Origin: Myxococcales bacterium | GTDB taxonomy: Bacteria > Myxococcota_A > Polyangia > Fen-1088 | Direction of reading: 5' to 3' | DNA: 8,164 nucleotides | Assembly: GCA_003170035.1 (NCBI GenBank) | Contig: PMZX01000013.1 | Span: forward strand, 1 to 8,164 | Shown here: positions 1 through 7,047 of the stretch, one piece after another | Position numbering within the stretch: the first letter of the stretch is position 1 | Layout: every line of letters starts with the position of its first letter | The notes under the pieces: generated by a model | What the model was told of the DNA's origin: nothing | Seen by the model: the letters and a program-made list of their open reading frames with translations, nothing else | The model's database searches: none | Made by a program: the position numbers and the translations under genes

Positions 1-285
1 ACTGGCCGTTTCCCGAACCGAAGCTCCCGGTGTCGTTGCTGCCCGCGGGGACGCGGAACAGCGCCATGCCGGTCTTCCAGTTGTCCCTGCCGGGCGGTAC
101 CGCACGGTCACCACACCGTTGTTGTTTGAATCTCCTGTGATCGCCCATTCAATGGAAATGCTCTGGGTGGTCGGGTAAGGCGTGGTGATGGCCCCCGGTT
201 TGGTGAGGGTCTGGGCAGCCACCCGTGCCGACCAGAGGGAAGCCAGCAATGCGGTCACGATTGTCAGCGTAGTCAGTCGCATCAT
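1..285 (-). CDS. Secreted fibronectin-III-like protein, 5' part, with an apparent frameshift
   Basis: The minus strand opens with two consecutive ATG codons (285 and 282). An N-terminal signal peptide follows: MMRLTTLT, then a hydrophobic stretch, with an AxA-like cleavage site at about residues 22-24 (VAAQ). After it, residues 41-64 (QSISIEWAITGD, then NNNGVVTVRYR) resemble the first strands of an FN3-like domain found in bacterial exported proteins. Beyond Tyr63-Arg64 the reading frame stops making sense. The typical continuation (DNWKTGMALFRVPAGS, positions 85 to 40) lies in another frame and stays open to the window edge. Inserting one base in the C-run at about 92-95 restores a continuous domain, so this is either a sequencing deletion or a real frameshift. 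The gene is cut by the window edge, so its full function is unknown; extracellular or cell-surface location is inferred from the signal peptide. No good ribosome binding site is visible. Confidence 0.55.
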   Translation of the reverse strand, partial: MMRLTTLTIVTALLASLWSARVAAQTLTKPGAITTPYPTTQSISIEWAITGDSNNNGVVTVRYRPAGTTGRPAWRCSASPRAATTPGASVRETAS

Positions 286-483
286 CTGTTCATGGTAAGA
301 GCAGCCGATTTTCTTGTCGACTCTTCTCCGAGACCTGCCGCAGGCGCGGTGCCCCGCGCGGTGGCCTGGGGGTTGTGCGCCGGTCGGCCGGCCGCGGTGA
401 TCGTTGGCTTGTCCGTCGCTGCTGGCATAGCATCGGGCGCCATGCCCTCCGCTTGATCCAAGCCGTGGCCGTCGACGCATGCA
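286..483. other. Spacer between divergent gene remnants, no gene recognised
   Basis: These 198 bases separate the minus-strand secreted-protein start from the plus-strand glycosylasparaginase remnant. A 77-codon minus-strand ORF (515 to 282) crosses the spacer. Its stop overlaps the secreted-protein ATG as ATGA, but its composition (Ala/Thr/Pro-rich, no recognisable motif, no ribosome binding site) gives no reason to call it a gene. None of the three plus-strand frames resembles the missing alpha chain of glycosylasparaginase. No promoter stands out. Confidence 0.5.
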
Positions 484-999
484 ATGTGTATTGGGTTGCG
501 GTGGCAGAAGTCCAAGCGCGATAGCTTCTGGCGCGACGATCACCACGACACCGTGTGCTGCATCGGGCTCGACGCGAAAGGCGACCTTGCGACCGCGGTG
601 TCCTCCAGCGGTCTGAACAACAAGCTGTCGGGCCGGCTGGGCGACTCGCCGCTGATCGGCGCGGGCAGCTATTGCGACAACGATGTCGGCGGCGCGTGCT
701 GCACGGGCATCGGCGAGCTCGCGATCAAGAACGCGGCGGCCTTCGCGATCGTCGAGCGCATGCGTGCCGGCGTCGATCCGAAACGCGCCTGCGACGAGAT
801 CCTCCAGCGCATCGTCAAGAAGCATCCCGAGGTCAAAACCAACGACAAGGCGCAGCTCGCGTTCATCGCCATGAACAAGGCCGGTGCGGTCGGTGCGGTA
901 GCCCTGCGCAAACAGAAGACGGTGTTCCGCTACGCGCTCGCCCGCGGCACGTCGGCAGCCCCGTCTCTGGTCGAGGTGAAGACCCTGATCGCTTCGTAG
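484..999 (+). pseudogene. 5'-truncated glycosylasparaginase / isoaspartyl peptidase-type Ntn hydrolase (beta chain only)
   Basis: The 171-residue product matches the C-terminal (beta) half of the N4-(beta-N-acetylglucosaminyl)-L-asparaginase family. These enzymes are made as precursors and cut themselves before a Thr to expose the catalytic nucleophile. The HDT motif is at residues 21-23, making Thr23 the expected nucleophile. Counting without gaps from the Flavobacterium enzyme (Thr152, Thr170, Arg180, Asp183, Thr203, Gly204), the equivalents are Thr23, Ser41 (a conservative change), Arg51, Asp54, Thr74 and Gly75. The hallmark segment GRLGDSP (50-56) and the TGIGE turn (74-78) are intact. 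The alpha chain of about 150 residues, with its substrate-binding residues, is absent: an in-frame TGA lies at 454, the first ATG is at 484, and no ribosome binding site precedes it. The family call is firm; activity is doubtful. It most likely is a remnant left by a deletion or rearrangement near 484-505. It converges on rfbD. Confidence 0.7.
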
Positions 1000-1031
1000 T
1001 CGGCGGTACTGTCAGACCGCTACGGTATGGC

Positions 1032-1046
1032 GTGGGCGATGCCCAC
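1032..1046. terminator. Short hairpin in the convergent spacer, possible weak terminator
   Basis: GTGGGC (1032-1037) and GCCCAC (1041-1046) form a perfect 6-bp stem with a GAT loop. It sits 33 bases after the plus-strand stop and about 90 bases after the rfbD stop on the minus strand. Neither side has a clear T-run, so intrinsic termination is only a possibility. Confidence 0.25.
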
Positions 1047-1081
1047 TCGGTTCCATCCCGCTGGCCCCTGTTGCGTCCGAA

Positions 1082-1124
1082 GCCTTCTTCCCTTCCTTCC
1101 TCTGCGCTCTCTGTGGTGAAAAAG
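1082..1124 (-). repeat. Purine-rich CACAGAG-type dispersed repeat
   Basis: Read on the minus strand, this stretch goes CTTTTTCACCACAGAG, then AGCGCAGAG, then GGAAGGAAGGGAAGAAGG. It resembles the short dispersed repeats built from CACAGAG/CGCAGAG units after a TTTTTCACC lead that I recall from many proteobacterial and environmental genomes, usually between genes and often near 3' ends. Only one degenerate copy is present here. Its function is not established. Confidence 0.4.
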
Positions 1125-1138
1125 CCAACCAATCCGCC

Positions 1139-1987
1139 CTACAGCGCTTCCAGTCGCGCGACGACGCTGGCCAGGTTGGCCCGCCAGTCGGGCATGGGGC
1201 CCAGGATGGCTTCAGTCGGGCGTAGATCCAGCACACTGTAGGCAGGTCGGGGGGCAAGGCGGGGGAATTCGGCGGTCGTGCAGGGACGTATGATGGCGGT
1301 GCGACCCAGCAGGCGCGCGATCTCGACGGTGAATTCGTACCAGGTGCATTCGCCGCCGTCGGTGACATGCAACGTCCCGCGCGTTCTGCGGTCGACCAGG
1401 GCCAGGGTGGCTGCGGCCAGGTGTTGTGCGCTGGTGGGCCGGCCGCGCTGATCGTCGACCACTTTCAGCTCGGGCTTGTCGCGGGTCAGGCGAGCCATGG
1501 TGCGCACGAAGTTGTTGGCCCAAGGGGCATACAGCCAGCTCGTGCGCACGATGAGAAACTCGGCACCGCTCTGTCGGATCGCGATCTCACCGGCGGCCTT
1601 GCTCCGGCCGTAAACGCCCAACGGCTGCAGAGGCGCATCCACGGCATACGGCGTCTGGGCGCTGCCCGCGAAGACGTAGTCGGTGCTGAAATGGACGAGC
1701 GGGACGCGCGCGTGGGCGCAGGCCGCGGCCACCACCCCCGGTGCTGTGCCGTTGGCGCGCAGGGCGGCCGCCTCGTCCGCTTCCGCGCCGTCGACGTTGG
1801 TGTACGCGGCGCAGTTGATGACCGCGGACCAAGGTTTCTCGAAGAGCGGCCCCATCTGATCCGGCTCCGCGATGTCCAGCTCGGGTAGGTCGAACCCCGC
1901 AAAGGACCGTTTCTTCGCGGCGAGAAGCTCGCGAAAAGCGCGGCCCAGCATGCCCCGATCGCCGAGCAGCAGGATGCCGGCGGACAC
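1139..1987 (-). CDS. rfbD: dTDP-4-dehydrorhamnose reductase (RmlD)
   Basis: This cytoplasmic enzyme carries out the last step of dTDP-L-rhamnose synthesis, the NAD(P)H-dependent reduction of dTDP-4-keto-L-rhamnose. The 282-residue product has the family's usual length and the extended-SDR signature: a Rossmann loop GDRGMLG (9-15), NCAAYTNVDGAE (58-69), the catalytic triad residues in STDYVF (101-106) and Tyr126-x3-Lys130 in YGRSK, then RTSWLY (148-153) and DQRGRPT (179-185). I chose the GTG at 1987 because it begins the Rossmann strand directly and has a strong GGAGGGG ribosome binding site about six bases upstream. The frame stays open to 2263, but that extension only overlaps rfbC out of frame and has no homology. 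The start lies 2 bases after the rfbC stop, so the two genes are translationally coupled. It is the last gene of the operon. Confidence 0.95.
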   Translation of the reverse strand: MSAGILLLGDRGMLGRAFRELLAAKKRSFAGFDLPELDIAEPDQMGPLFEKPWSAVINCAAYTNVDGAEADEAAALRANGTAPGVVAAACAHARVPLVHFSTDYVFAGSAQTPYAVDAPLQPLGVYGRSKAAGEIAIRQSGAEFLIVRTSWLYAPWANNFVRTMARLTRDKPELKVVDDQRGRPTSAQHLAAATLALVDRRTRGTLHVTDGGECTWYEFTVEIARLLGRTAIIRPCTTAEFPRLAPRPAYSVLDLRPTEAILGPMPDWRANLASVVARLEAL

Positions 1988-1989
1988 GG

Positions 1990-2547
1990 CTATCCCCTCC
2001 AGCGCGGCAGGCGCGCCGGATCGATCGCGGCCAAGGGCAAGAAACGCTGGTCCTTGTCGCTGATGATGGGTTGGCTGACCGGCCAGGGAATGGCCAGCGC
2101 GGGATCGTTCCACGCCACGCCCACCTCGTGCTGGGGCAGATAGAGATCCGTGCACTTGTACGCGAACAGGGCGTGCTCGCTCACCACGCAGAAGCCATGG
2201 GCGAAGCCGGGCGGGATGTACATCTGGCGATGGTCGCGCGACGACAGGTTGGTGCCGGCCCACTTGCCGAAGCTGGGCGAGCCCACCCGCACATCCACGG
2301 CCACGTCAAAGACCTCGCCCTGCACGACGTACACCAACTTGGCCTGAGCATTGGGATACTGCAGGTGCAGGCCGCGTAGGGTGCCGCGGCTGGAGCGGGA
2401 CAGGTTGTCCTGGACGAAGCGCTCGCTGATGCCGGCCTGGGCGTAGCGTTCAGCCTGGAAGGTCTCGACAAAATAGCCGCGCGTATCGCCGAAGACCTTG
2501 GGTTCGACCAGCAGGATCTCGGGGATTTCCAGGGGCGTGACCTTCAT
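1990..2547 (-). CDS. rfbC: dTDP-4-dehydrorhamnose 3,5-epimerase (RmlC)
   Basis: This cytoplasmic cupin-fold epimerase converts dTDP-4-keto-6-deoxy-D-glucose to the L-rhamno form, the third step of the pathway. The 185-residue product is full length. The hallmark segment GTLRGLHLQ (55-63) carries the catalytic His61 and the substrate-binding Arg58. Lys70, the PPGFAHGF strand (112-119), the FAYKCTDLY region with the active-site Tyr (128-136) and the SDKD segment (163-166) with the acid partner of the His are all present. The ATG at 2547 overlaps the rfbA stop as ATGA, and GGAAAGGGG lies just upstream as a ribosome binding site. No residue looks damaged. Confidence 0.96.
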   Translation of the reverse strand: MKVTPLEIPEILLVEPKVFGDTRGYFVETFQAERYAQAGISERFVQDNLSRSSRGTLRGLHLQYPNAQAKLVYVVQGEVFDVAVDVRVGSPSFGKWAGTNLSSRDHRQMYIPPGFAHGFCVVSEHALFAYKCTDLYLPQHEVGVAWNDPALAIPWPVSQPIISDKDQRFLPLAAIDPARLPRWRG

Positions 2548-3425
2548 TGCGGGCCCCTTTCCAGGAGCTGCAGCAGATACTGCCCGTAGTTGGTCTTGGA
2601 AAGCGGCTCAGCCAGCCGGCGCAGGTGCTCTACATCGATCCAGCCTTTGTGGTATGCGATTTCCTCCGGGCACGCCACCATCAGACCCTGGCGCGCCTGG
2701 ATAGTCTGGATGAACTGCGCCGCCTGCAGCAGGGAATCGTGCGTGCCGGTGTCCAGCCAGGCCACGCCCCGTCCCAGTTTTTCCAGGTGAAGTTGGCCGC
2801 GCAACATGTATAGGCGGTTGAGATCGGTGATCTCCAGTTCGCCGCGCGGGCTGGGTCGCAGCATCTCGGCCAGCTCGACCACGCGCCGGTCATAGAAGTA
2901 AAGGCCGGTCACCGCGTAGTGGCCGCGCGGCTGCTGGGGTTTCTCCTCGAGGCTCACCACGCGCCCGTCAGCGTCGAGTTCGGCCACGCCATAGGCCTCG
3001 GGATTCTGCACGTAGTAGCCAAACACGGTGGCCCCGGATTCGCGGCCGGCCACGTCTTCGAACAAGCCGCCCAGGCCCGTGCCGTAGAAGATGTTGTCGC
3101 CCAGCACCAGGGCACAGGGCTCGCCCGCGATGAACCCGCGGCCGATGAGAAAGGCCTGCGCCAGCCCTTCGGGGTTGGGTTGCACGGCGTATTGAATGTG
3201 CAAACCCCAGGCCGTGCCGTCGCCCAGGAGTTTTTGAAACTGGGGTCCGTCTTGCGGCGTGGTGATGACCAAGATGTGGCGAATCCCCGCCAGCATCAGG
3301 GTGGTCAGCGGGTAGTAGATGAGCGGCTTGTCGTAAACCGGCATGAGCTGCTTGCTCACCGCCCGGGTCAGCGGGTGCAAGCGCGTGCCCGCTCCCCCAG
3401 CCAAGATGATGCCTTTTTGGACCAT
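2544..3425 (-). CDS. rfbA: Glucose-1-phosphate thymidylyltransferase (RmlA)
   Basis: This cytoplasmic nucleotidyltransferase joins dTTP and glucose-1-phosphate to give dTDP-glucose and pyrophosphate; it is the first and usually feedback-controlled step of dTDP-rhamnose synthesis. The 293-residue product is the normal size. It shows the nucleotide-binding loop [13 protein letters not shown] (8-20), [17 protein letters not shown] (24-40), the metal-binding Asp110 in [11 protein letters not shown] (161-163), GLYFYD (174-179) and WLDTGTH (223-229). The ATG at 3425 starts 2 bases after the rfbB stop, with GGGAG about nine bases upstream. Its stop overlaps the rfbC start by four bases. The motifs fit RmlA rather than a UDP-glucose pyrophosphorylase. 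Confidence 0.97.
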   Translation of the reverse strand: MVQKGIILAGGAGTRLHPLTRAVSKQLMPVYDKPLIYYPLTTLMLAGIRHILVITTPQDGPQFQKLLGDGTAWGLHIQYAVQPNPEGLAQAFLIGRGFIAGEPCALVLGDNIFYGTGLGGLFEDVAGRESGATVFGYYVQNPEAYGVAELDADGRVVSLEEKPQQPRGHYAVTGLYFYDRRVVELAEMLRPSPRGELEITDLNRLYMLRGQLHLEKLGRGVAWLDTGTHDSLLQAAQFIQTIQARQGLMVACPEEIAYHKGWIDVEHLRRLAEPLSKTNYGQYLLQLLERGPQ

Positions 3426-3427
3426 GG

Positions 3428-4471
3428 TCAGCGGCTCCCGTAGTTTTGTTCGATCCAGCGCCGGTATTCGCCGGTGCGCACGGAATCGATCCAGGCCCGG
3501 TTGGCCAAATACCAGCGCACCGTCTTGCGCAGCCCACTGGCGAAACTCTCGCGCGGTTTCCAGCCCAGCTCTGCTTCGATGCGAGAGGAATCGATGGCGT
3601 AGCGGAGATCATGTCCCGGCCGGTCCGGGACATAGCCGATGAGTCCGAGAAGCTCCGGCTCGGCTGCGCCGGTTTCCTCGGCCACCAGGCGACAGAGTTG
3701 CTTCACCACGTCGATATTGCGCTGCTCGCTGCGGCCGCCGATGTTGTACGTGCGGCCGTTCTGGCCCGCGCCGATGATCGCCCAGATGGCCTCGCAGTGA
3801 TCCTCGACGTAGAGCCAGTCGCGCACGTTGAGCCCCTGGCCATAGACTGGCAGCGGCTTGCGCTCGAGCAGATTCAGGATCATCAGCGGGATCAGCTTTT
3901 CGGGAAACTGCAGCGGCCCATAGTTGTTCGAGCAGTTGCTCACCCGCACCGGCAGACCGAAGGTGCGGTGCCAGGCGCGCACCAGGTGATCGCTTGCCGC
4001 TTTGGACGCAGAATAGGGGCTGGATGGATCGTAGCGGGTTTCTTCGTCGAACCGCCCAGTCTCACCCAGCGAGCCAAACACCTCATCGGTGGAGACGTGA
4101 TGGAAGATCCCCTGGCCTGGCGCCCAGATCTCGCGGCAGGCTTCCAGCAGATTGAAGGTGCCCTCGAAGTTGGTGCGCACAAAGGCGCGCGGCCCTGTGA
4201 TCGAACGATCCACGTGGCTCTCAGCCGCAAAGTGCACCACGACTTCGGGCTGGTGGCGGGCAAACACCGCCCGCAGCGCGGAGAAATCACACAGGTCGAC
4301 TCGCTCGAAGGCGTAGTTGGGCAGGCTCGCCACCGGGTCCAGGCTGCGCGGATTGGCGGCGTAGGTCAGGGCGTCCAGGTTGACGAACTGGTGCTCAGGG
4401 TGGCGGGGCACCAACAGATTAAGGAAATTCGCGCCGATGAAGCCGGCGCCGCCGGTTACCAGGATTCGCAT
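3428..4471 (-). CDS. rfbB: dTDP-glucose 4,6-dehydratase (RmlB)
   Basis: This cytoplasmic NAD-dependent extended-SDR enzyme converts dTDP-glucose to dTDP-4-keto-6-deoxyglucose, the second step of the pathway. The 347-residue product is full length. The NAD-binding loop TGGAGFIG is at 6-13, the catalytic Thr-Asp-Glu at 128-130 in STDEVFG, and YSASK at 153-157 supplies the Tyr and Lys. SNCSNNYGP (178-186) and [11 protein letters not shown] (215-225) are typical of RmlB. The ATG at 4471 begins the first Rossmann strand and is the only sensible start, yet no normal ribosome binding site precedes it; a small hairpin occupies that region. It follows the GT-C gene after 81 bases and is probably cotranscribed with it. 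The 2-base gap to rfbA indicates coupling. Confidence 0.97.
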   Translation of the reverse strand: MRILVTGGAGFIGANFLNLLVPRHPEHQFVNLDALTYAANPRSLDPVASLPNYAFERVDLCDFSALRAVFARHQPEVVVHFAAESHVDRSITGPRAFVRTNFEGTFNLLEACREIWAPGQGIFHHVSTDEVFGSLGETGRFDEETRYDPSSPYSASKAASDHLVRAWHRTFGLPVRVSNCSNNYGPLQFPEKLIPLMILNLLERKPLPVYGQGLNVRDWLYVEDHCEAIWAIIGAGQNGRTYNIGGRSEQRNIDVVKQLCRLVAEETGAAEPELLGLIGYVPDRPGHDLRYAIDSSRIEAELGWKPRESFASGLRKTVRWYLANRAWIDSVRTGEYRRWIEQNYGSR

Positions 4472-4552
4472 GTTCGAGGGGTCGGGAGGCCATCTCCCGC
4501 AGCTACAACATAGCCCATGCCGCTGGCCCTGGGTATGGGATCTCCCTTGGTG
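4472..4552 (-). other. Spacer before rfbB
   Basis: This 81-base gap is the only loose junction in the six-gene minus-strand run. It has no convincing -35/-10 pair. The minus-strand hexamer TATGTT resembles a -10 box but has no partner at a proper distance. The one structural feature is the hairpin at 4483-4499. Confidence 0.4.
4483..4499 (-). promoter_or_regulatory. Hairpin in the rfbB leader
   Basis: CGGGAG and CTCCCG form a perfect 6-bp stem around a 5-base loop, ending about 11 bases upstream of the rfbB ATG. The GGGAG in its upstream arm is the only purine-rich, Shine-Dalgarno-like run near the gene, and it is paired in the stem. The structure might modulate rfbB translation or be chance in a GC-rich region. 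Confidence 0.2.
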
Positions 4553-6337
4553 CTACTCTGCGCGACGGCGGAGCTCGACGTGCCCCACGTAGGGATCGTT
4601 CCAGGTGGCGACCAGGCGTGGGAAGGTGCCGGTCAGATAGTCACGCAACTCGCGCTCCTTCAGCATGGCCGTACCGGGCACGACGATGGCGATGTCAAGA
4701 TGGTCCTGCTCGAGCGCGCGCACCCAGTCGCCGGGCGTGCTCTCGTGGACCTTGAAACGGTGATTGTTGGTGTCGGCCAGATTCGCCCCGAGCACGCAGG
4801 AGCCGACCGCAGCGGCAAAGGGGCCGAGTGAGTACTCGCCGAAGATACGCTCGCCCGGCTGGCATTGGCCGCGCACCGCGCGCACGAAGGCGTCGATGGT
4901 CGGGGCGCTGAGCGTTTCGTGCTGCAAGTAGTAGGTGATGGCATTGGGCGGATGGGTGGAGTGGCTGGTGGGCGACCAGAAGAGCGCTCGCACAGTGCGG
5001 TTCACCGCGCCGGGGAGAAAAGGGCTGTCGCGCCAGGTGTAAGCCATCACATCGTTGCCCGCATCCTCTTGGCGCTCAGCGCTTATGCCCTGGCGATAGA
5101 GGAGCACGAGGGCGAGGGCAGCGGCGCAGGCGACGAGCGGCCAGAGGCGCCAGACGGGTCGAGGCGCATTCGCGGCGGAGGCCGCCGGGTGCCTGCGGGC
5201 TGCCTGCTGGCGCCGTCGGCGCTCGGTACGTGGCAAGGGCGGCTCATTCGGTGCGCGTGAACCCAGTCGCTCGCCGATGAAACGCAGGACATCGACGATC
5301 ACGGTTGCCGTCATCAGCCCTGTCCACGGCATGATCAGCATGAAGTAGTAGGAGTAGTAGTCGACTCGGGTCGAGTAGAAGTACAAGTAGCCGCAGATGA
5401 ACGTGGCGAAGATCATCTGCGCCGCCACCCGGTCGCCGCCCCAGAGATTGAGCCGGGCCGCCAGCCGACCGCTAGCGCCCGGGAGCGCGGTTTCCCCTCG
5501 CGCCCGACCGCGTAGCGCCCACATGGCGATGGCCCAGACGATGCCGGGCACAACCCCAATTGTGGCCGCGGTATTGAGGTAGGCGACGCTTCTGGCCTTG
5601 GCGTACCAGGAATAGCGAAGCGCTATCTTGTTGAGGTTGTAGCCGAAGACTTGGTACCAGAAGGCGTGGCCGGCCACACCGGCGAAAACCGCGCAGATGA
5701 GAGCGCTGGCAGCAACGTAGCTGCCAAGCAGGCGCAGCGATTCCTTCCAAGAGCGGAAGATGAGCAACACCGCCAGCATGAGGGCGAGCGGGGCGATGTA
5801 GATGCCGATGAAGGTAGCGACCGCAAAAAGCACTCCGGCGAGAATGGGGCGGCGGGCGAGCGCCTGGTAGGTGGCAGCCAGGCCGAAGGCAAGGGCGCAG
5901 TTGGCGCCCGTGAAGTGGGACGAGCCGCGCAGGACGTCGAAGGTGAACAGGAAAAGGGCGACTGCGAGAAGTGCTTCGATCCGGCCGACCAGGCGGCGCC
6001 CGAGCAGGTAAACGTGCACACCCGAAACCATGGCAGCCAGAGAAGGCACGGCTTTCGACAAGGCCAGCGAGTAGCCGAAGAGCTTGTAGAGCGCGCCCAT
6101 GAGGTAGAGCTGCAGCGGCGGATGCGAGAAGAAGAAATCTCGGTAAGGCCACTCTCCCCTCGACACGAGCAGGCTCATGTAGAAGTACATGTGCTCGTCG
6201 CCCTTGACGAAATTGAGCGAGTAGAGCTTGAGCAGCGCGAAGCAAAGGAGAATGCAGCCCAGGCCCGCAACCGCTACGCCATGCTCGGTGGCGCGCAGTC
6301 GGCGAAGGATTGAGCTGGCCAGGTGGGGCATATTCAT
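4553..6337 (-). CDS. GT-C-fold membrane glycosyltransferase (ArnT/PMT-like)
   Basis: The 594-residue product is a multispanning membrane protein with the layout of the dolichyl/polyprenyl-phosphate-sugar-dependent GT-C transferases. A short basic N-terminus leads into a first helix at about 21-41. The following periplasmic loop carries the acidic Asp47-Glu48 pair (GDEHMYFYM), the position of the catalytic acid in this fold, then PYRDFFFSHPPLQLY (64-78). Many helices follow up to about 350, then a basic, presumably cytoplasmic loop with RTERRRRQQAARR (370-382), a last helix at about 398-414, and a soluble C-terminal domain of about 180 residues. The likely reaction is transfer of a sugar from a lipid-phosphate carrier to a surface glycan, lipid or protein; donor and acceptor are unknown. 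I chose the ATG at 6337 because it overlaps the preceding gene's stop as ATGA; a GTG at 6355 and an ATG at 6331 are alternatives. The rhamnose genes downstream suggest surface-polysaccharide work. Confidence 0.8.
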   Translation of the reverse strand: MNMPHLASSILRRLRATEHGVAVAGLGCILLCFALLKLYSLNFVKGDEHMYFYMSLLVSRGEWPYRDFFFSHPPLQLYLMGALYKLFGYSLALSKAVPSLAAMVSGVHVYLLGRRLVGRIEALLAVALFLFTFDVLRGSSHFTGANCALAFGLAATYQALARRPILAGVLFAVATFIGIYIAPLALMLAVLLIFRSWKESLRLLGSYVAASALICAVFAGVAGHAFWYQVFGYNLNKIALRYSWYAKARSVAYLNTAATIGVVPGIVWAIAMWALRGRARGETALPGASGRLAARLNLWGGDRVAAQMIFATFICGYLYFYSTRVDYYSYYFMLIMPWTGLMTATVIVDVLRFIGERLGSRAPNEPPLPRTERRRRQQAARRHPAASAANAPRPVWRLWPLVACAAALALVLLYRQGISAERQEDAGNDVMAYTWRDSPFLPGAVNRTVRALFWSPTSHSTHPPNAITYYLQHETLSAPTIDAFVRAVRGQCQPGERIFGEYSLGPFAAAVGSCVLGANLADTNNHRFKVHESTPGDWVRALEQDHLDIAIVVPGTAMLKERELRDYLTGTFPRLVATWNDPYVGHVELRRRAE

Positions 6338-6930
6338 CCGAGTGGCTGGGGGCACTCGTCGCGCAGTTTGCAGCCGGCGCAGGGCTGGCCGCGCCAGATG
6401 GCATCGAAAAATGCCTGCACCTCGTCTAGCAGCAGGTCATCGCGACTGAGCAGCCCCAGTTCAAAATTCCGGCGGCCTTCGCCCTTGGCACCCAGGCCGG
6501 CCCCAGTCCAGTTGGCACTGCCCAAATACGCCAGGGCGCCGTCGACGATCACCGTCTTGACGTGCACGCGCGGGCACAAGCGCAGCTCGAACGAGCCACG
6601 CCGCCCTTTGCCGGCCTGCAAATGGGCGCAGCGGCGCAGCTCCTCGCGGAAGGGCCGCGAGGGTGTGCAGGCGTGCAGGATGCGAATCTCCACCCCCGCG
6701 ACCACCAGTTCGTCGAACACCTCCAGCACCGATCGATACTCGCCACCGCGGGCGGTGCGGCGTCGCCCGGGCCGCGCGCGCGGGTCCTCGACCATCAGCT
6801 CCTTCAGGTTCGCGGTCGCGATCCACACGCTGCGCTCGGCATTCATCACCGCCTGCACCACCGCTTCGTAGTGTCCCCGCCCGCCCAGCAGGGCCAGCGA
6901 AACCGGGCGCGAGACGCGAATGAAATCCAT
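6334..6930 (-). CDS. Phospholipase D-like protein with a single HKD motif and a cysteine-rich tail
   Basis: The 198-residue product carries one PLD-type catalytic motif: His123-x-Lys125-x4-Asp130, followed by GSANWTG (137-143). The N-terminal half has the usual opening of the fold, an amphipathic helix then SVWIATANL (34-42). Family members with one HKD motif act as dimers, as in the Nuc nuclease, and include nucleases and phosphodiesterases; lipid-acting enzymes usually have two. The substrate is therefore open, with nuclease or phosphodiesterase most likely. No signal peptide is seen, so a cytoplasmic location is likely. The tail has Cys184, Cys187 and Cys193 (CAGCKLRDEC), a possible metal site. 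An in-frame TAG lies 21 bases upstream, so the ATG at 6930 is the first possible start, although its ribosome binding site is poor. The stop overlaps the GT-C gene's ATG by four bases. It appears to be the first gene of the operon. Confidence 0.8.
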   Translation of the reverse strand: MDFIRVSRPVSLALLGGRGHYEAVVQAVMNAERSVWIATANLKELMVEDPRARPGRRRTARGGEYRSVLEVFDELVVAGVEIRILHACTPSRPFREELRRCAHLQAGKGRRGSFELRLCPRVHVKTVIVDGALAYLGSANWTGAGLGAKGEGRRNFELGLLSRDDLLLDEVQAFFDAIWRGQPCAGCKLRDECPQPLG

Positions 6931-6947
6931 GGTCAGGCGTGCAAGAG

Positions 6948-6975
6948 ACTATCCGAATGTTCAGATGGGGAGCAA
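6948..6975 (-). promoter_or_regulatory. Weak candidate sigma-70 promoter for the PLD/GT-C/rfb operon
   Basis: On the minus strand TTGCTC (6975-6970) lies 16 bases before GATAGT (6953-6948), matching three of six and four of six consensus positions. The -10 box ends only 17 bases before the PLD-like ATG, implying a very short leader. The match is weak and could be chance. Confidence 0.2.
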
Positions 6976-6997
6976 GTCGCTCCGTCGCGTCGGCGAA

Positions 6998-7014
6998 GGC
7001 GGGCTTTGCCCGCC
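6998..7014. repeat. Perfect GC-rich hairpin
   Basis: GGCGGGC (6998-7004) and GCCCGCC (7008-7014) pair perfectly around a TTT loop. There is no T-run on either side, so it is not a classical intrinsic terminator. It could be a REP-like palindrome or a weak, Rho-assisted stop for transcription coming from rmuC. Confidence 0.4.
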
Positions 7015-7047
7015 AAGAGCCAGAGCCAATCCCTGCGGAGCGGCGGA

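Larger units (their letters stand above)
1000..1138. other. Convergent spacer between glycosylasparaginase remnant and rfbD
   Basis: This 139-base spacer lies between two converging stop codons. It holds a short perfect hairpin (1032-1046) and a purine-rich repeat (1082-1124), both listed separately. Nothing in it looks protein-coding. Confidence 0.6.

Noticed and set aside
282..515. 77-codon minus-strand ORF overlapping the secreted-protein start as ATGA
   Set aside because: No recognisable motif, biased Ala/Thr/Pro composition, no ribosome binding site, and it overlaps the glycosylasparaginase remnant antisense. The overlap is probably chance.
555..1241. 228-codon plus-strand ORF
   Set aside because: Arg-rich out-of-frame shadow of the glycosylasparaginase remnant that runs through the spacer into antisense rfbD.
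1988..2263. N-terminal extension of the rfbD frame
   Set aside because: It overlaps rfbC out of frame, has no family similarity, and the GTG at 1987 has a strong ribosome binding site.
3446..4513. 355-codon plus-strand ORF opposite rfbB
   Set aside because: Antisense shadow common in high-GC genes; rfbB on the other strand has every family motif and the shadow has none.
6562..7047. Plus-strand frame leading into the PIN-like tail as a full gene
   Set aside because: This part is the antisense of the PLD-like gene and shows none of the earlier PIN motifs; only the last ~30 codons look real.
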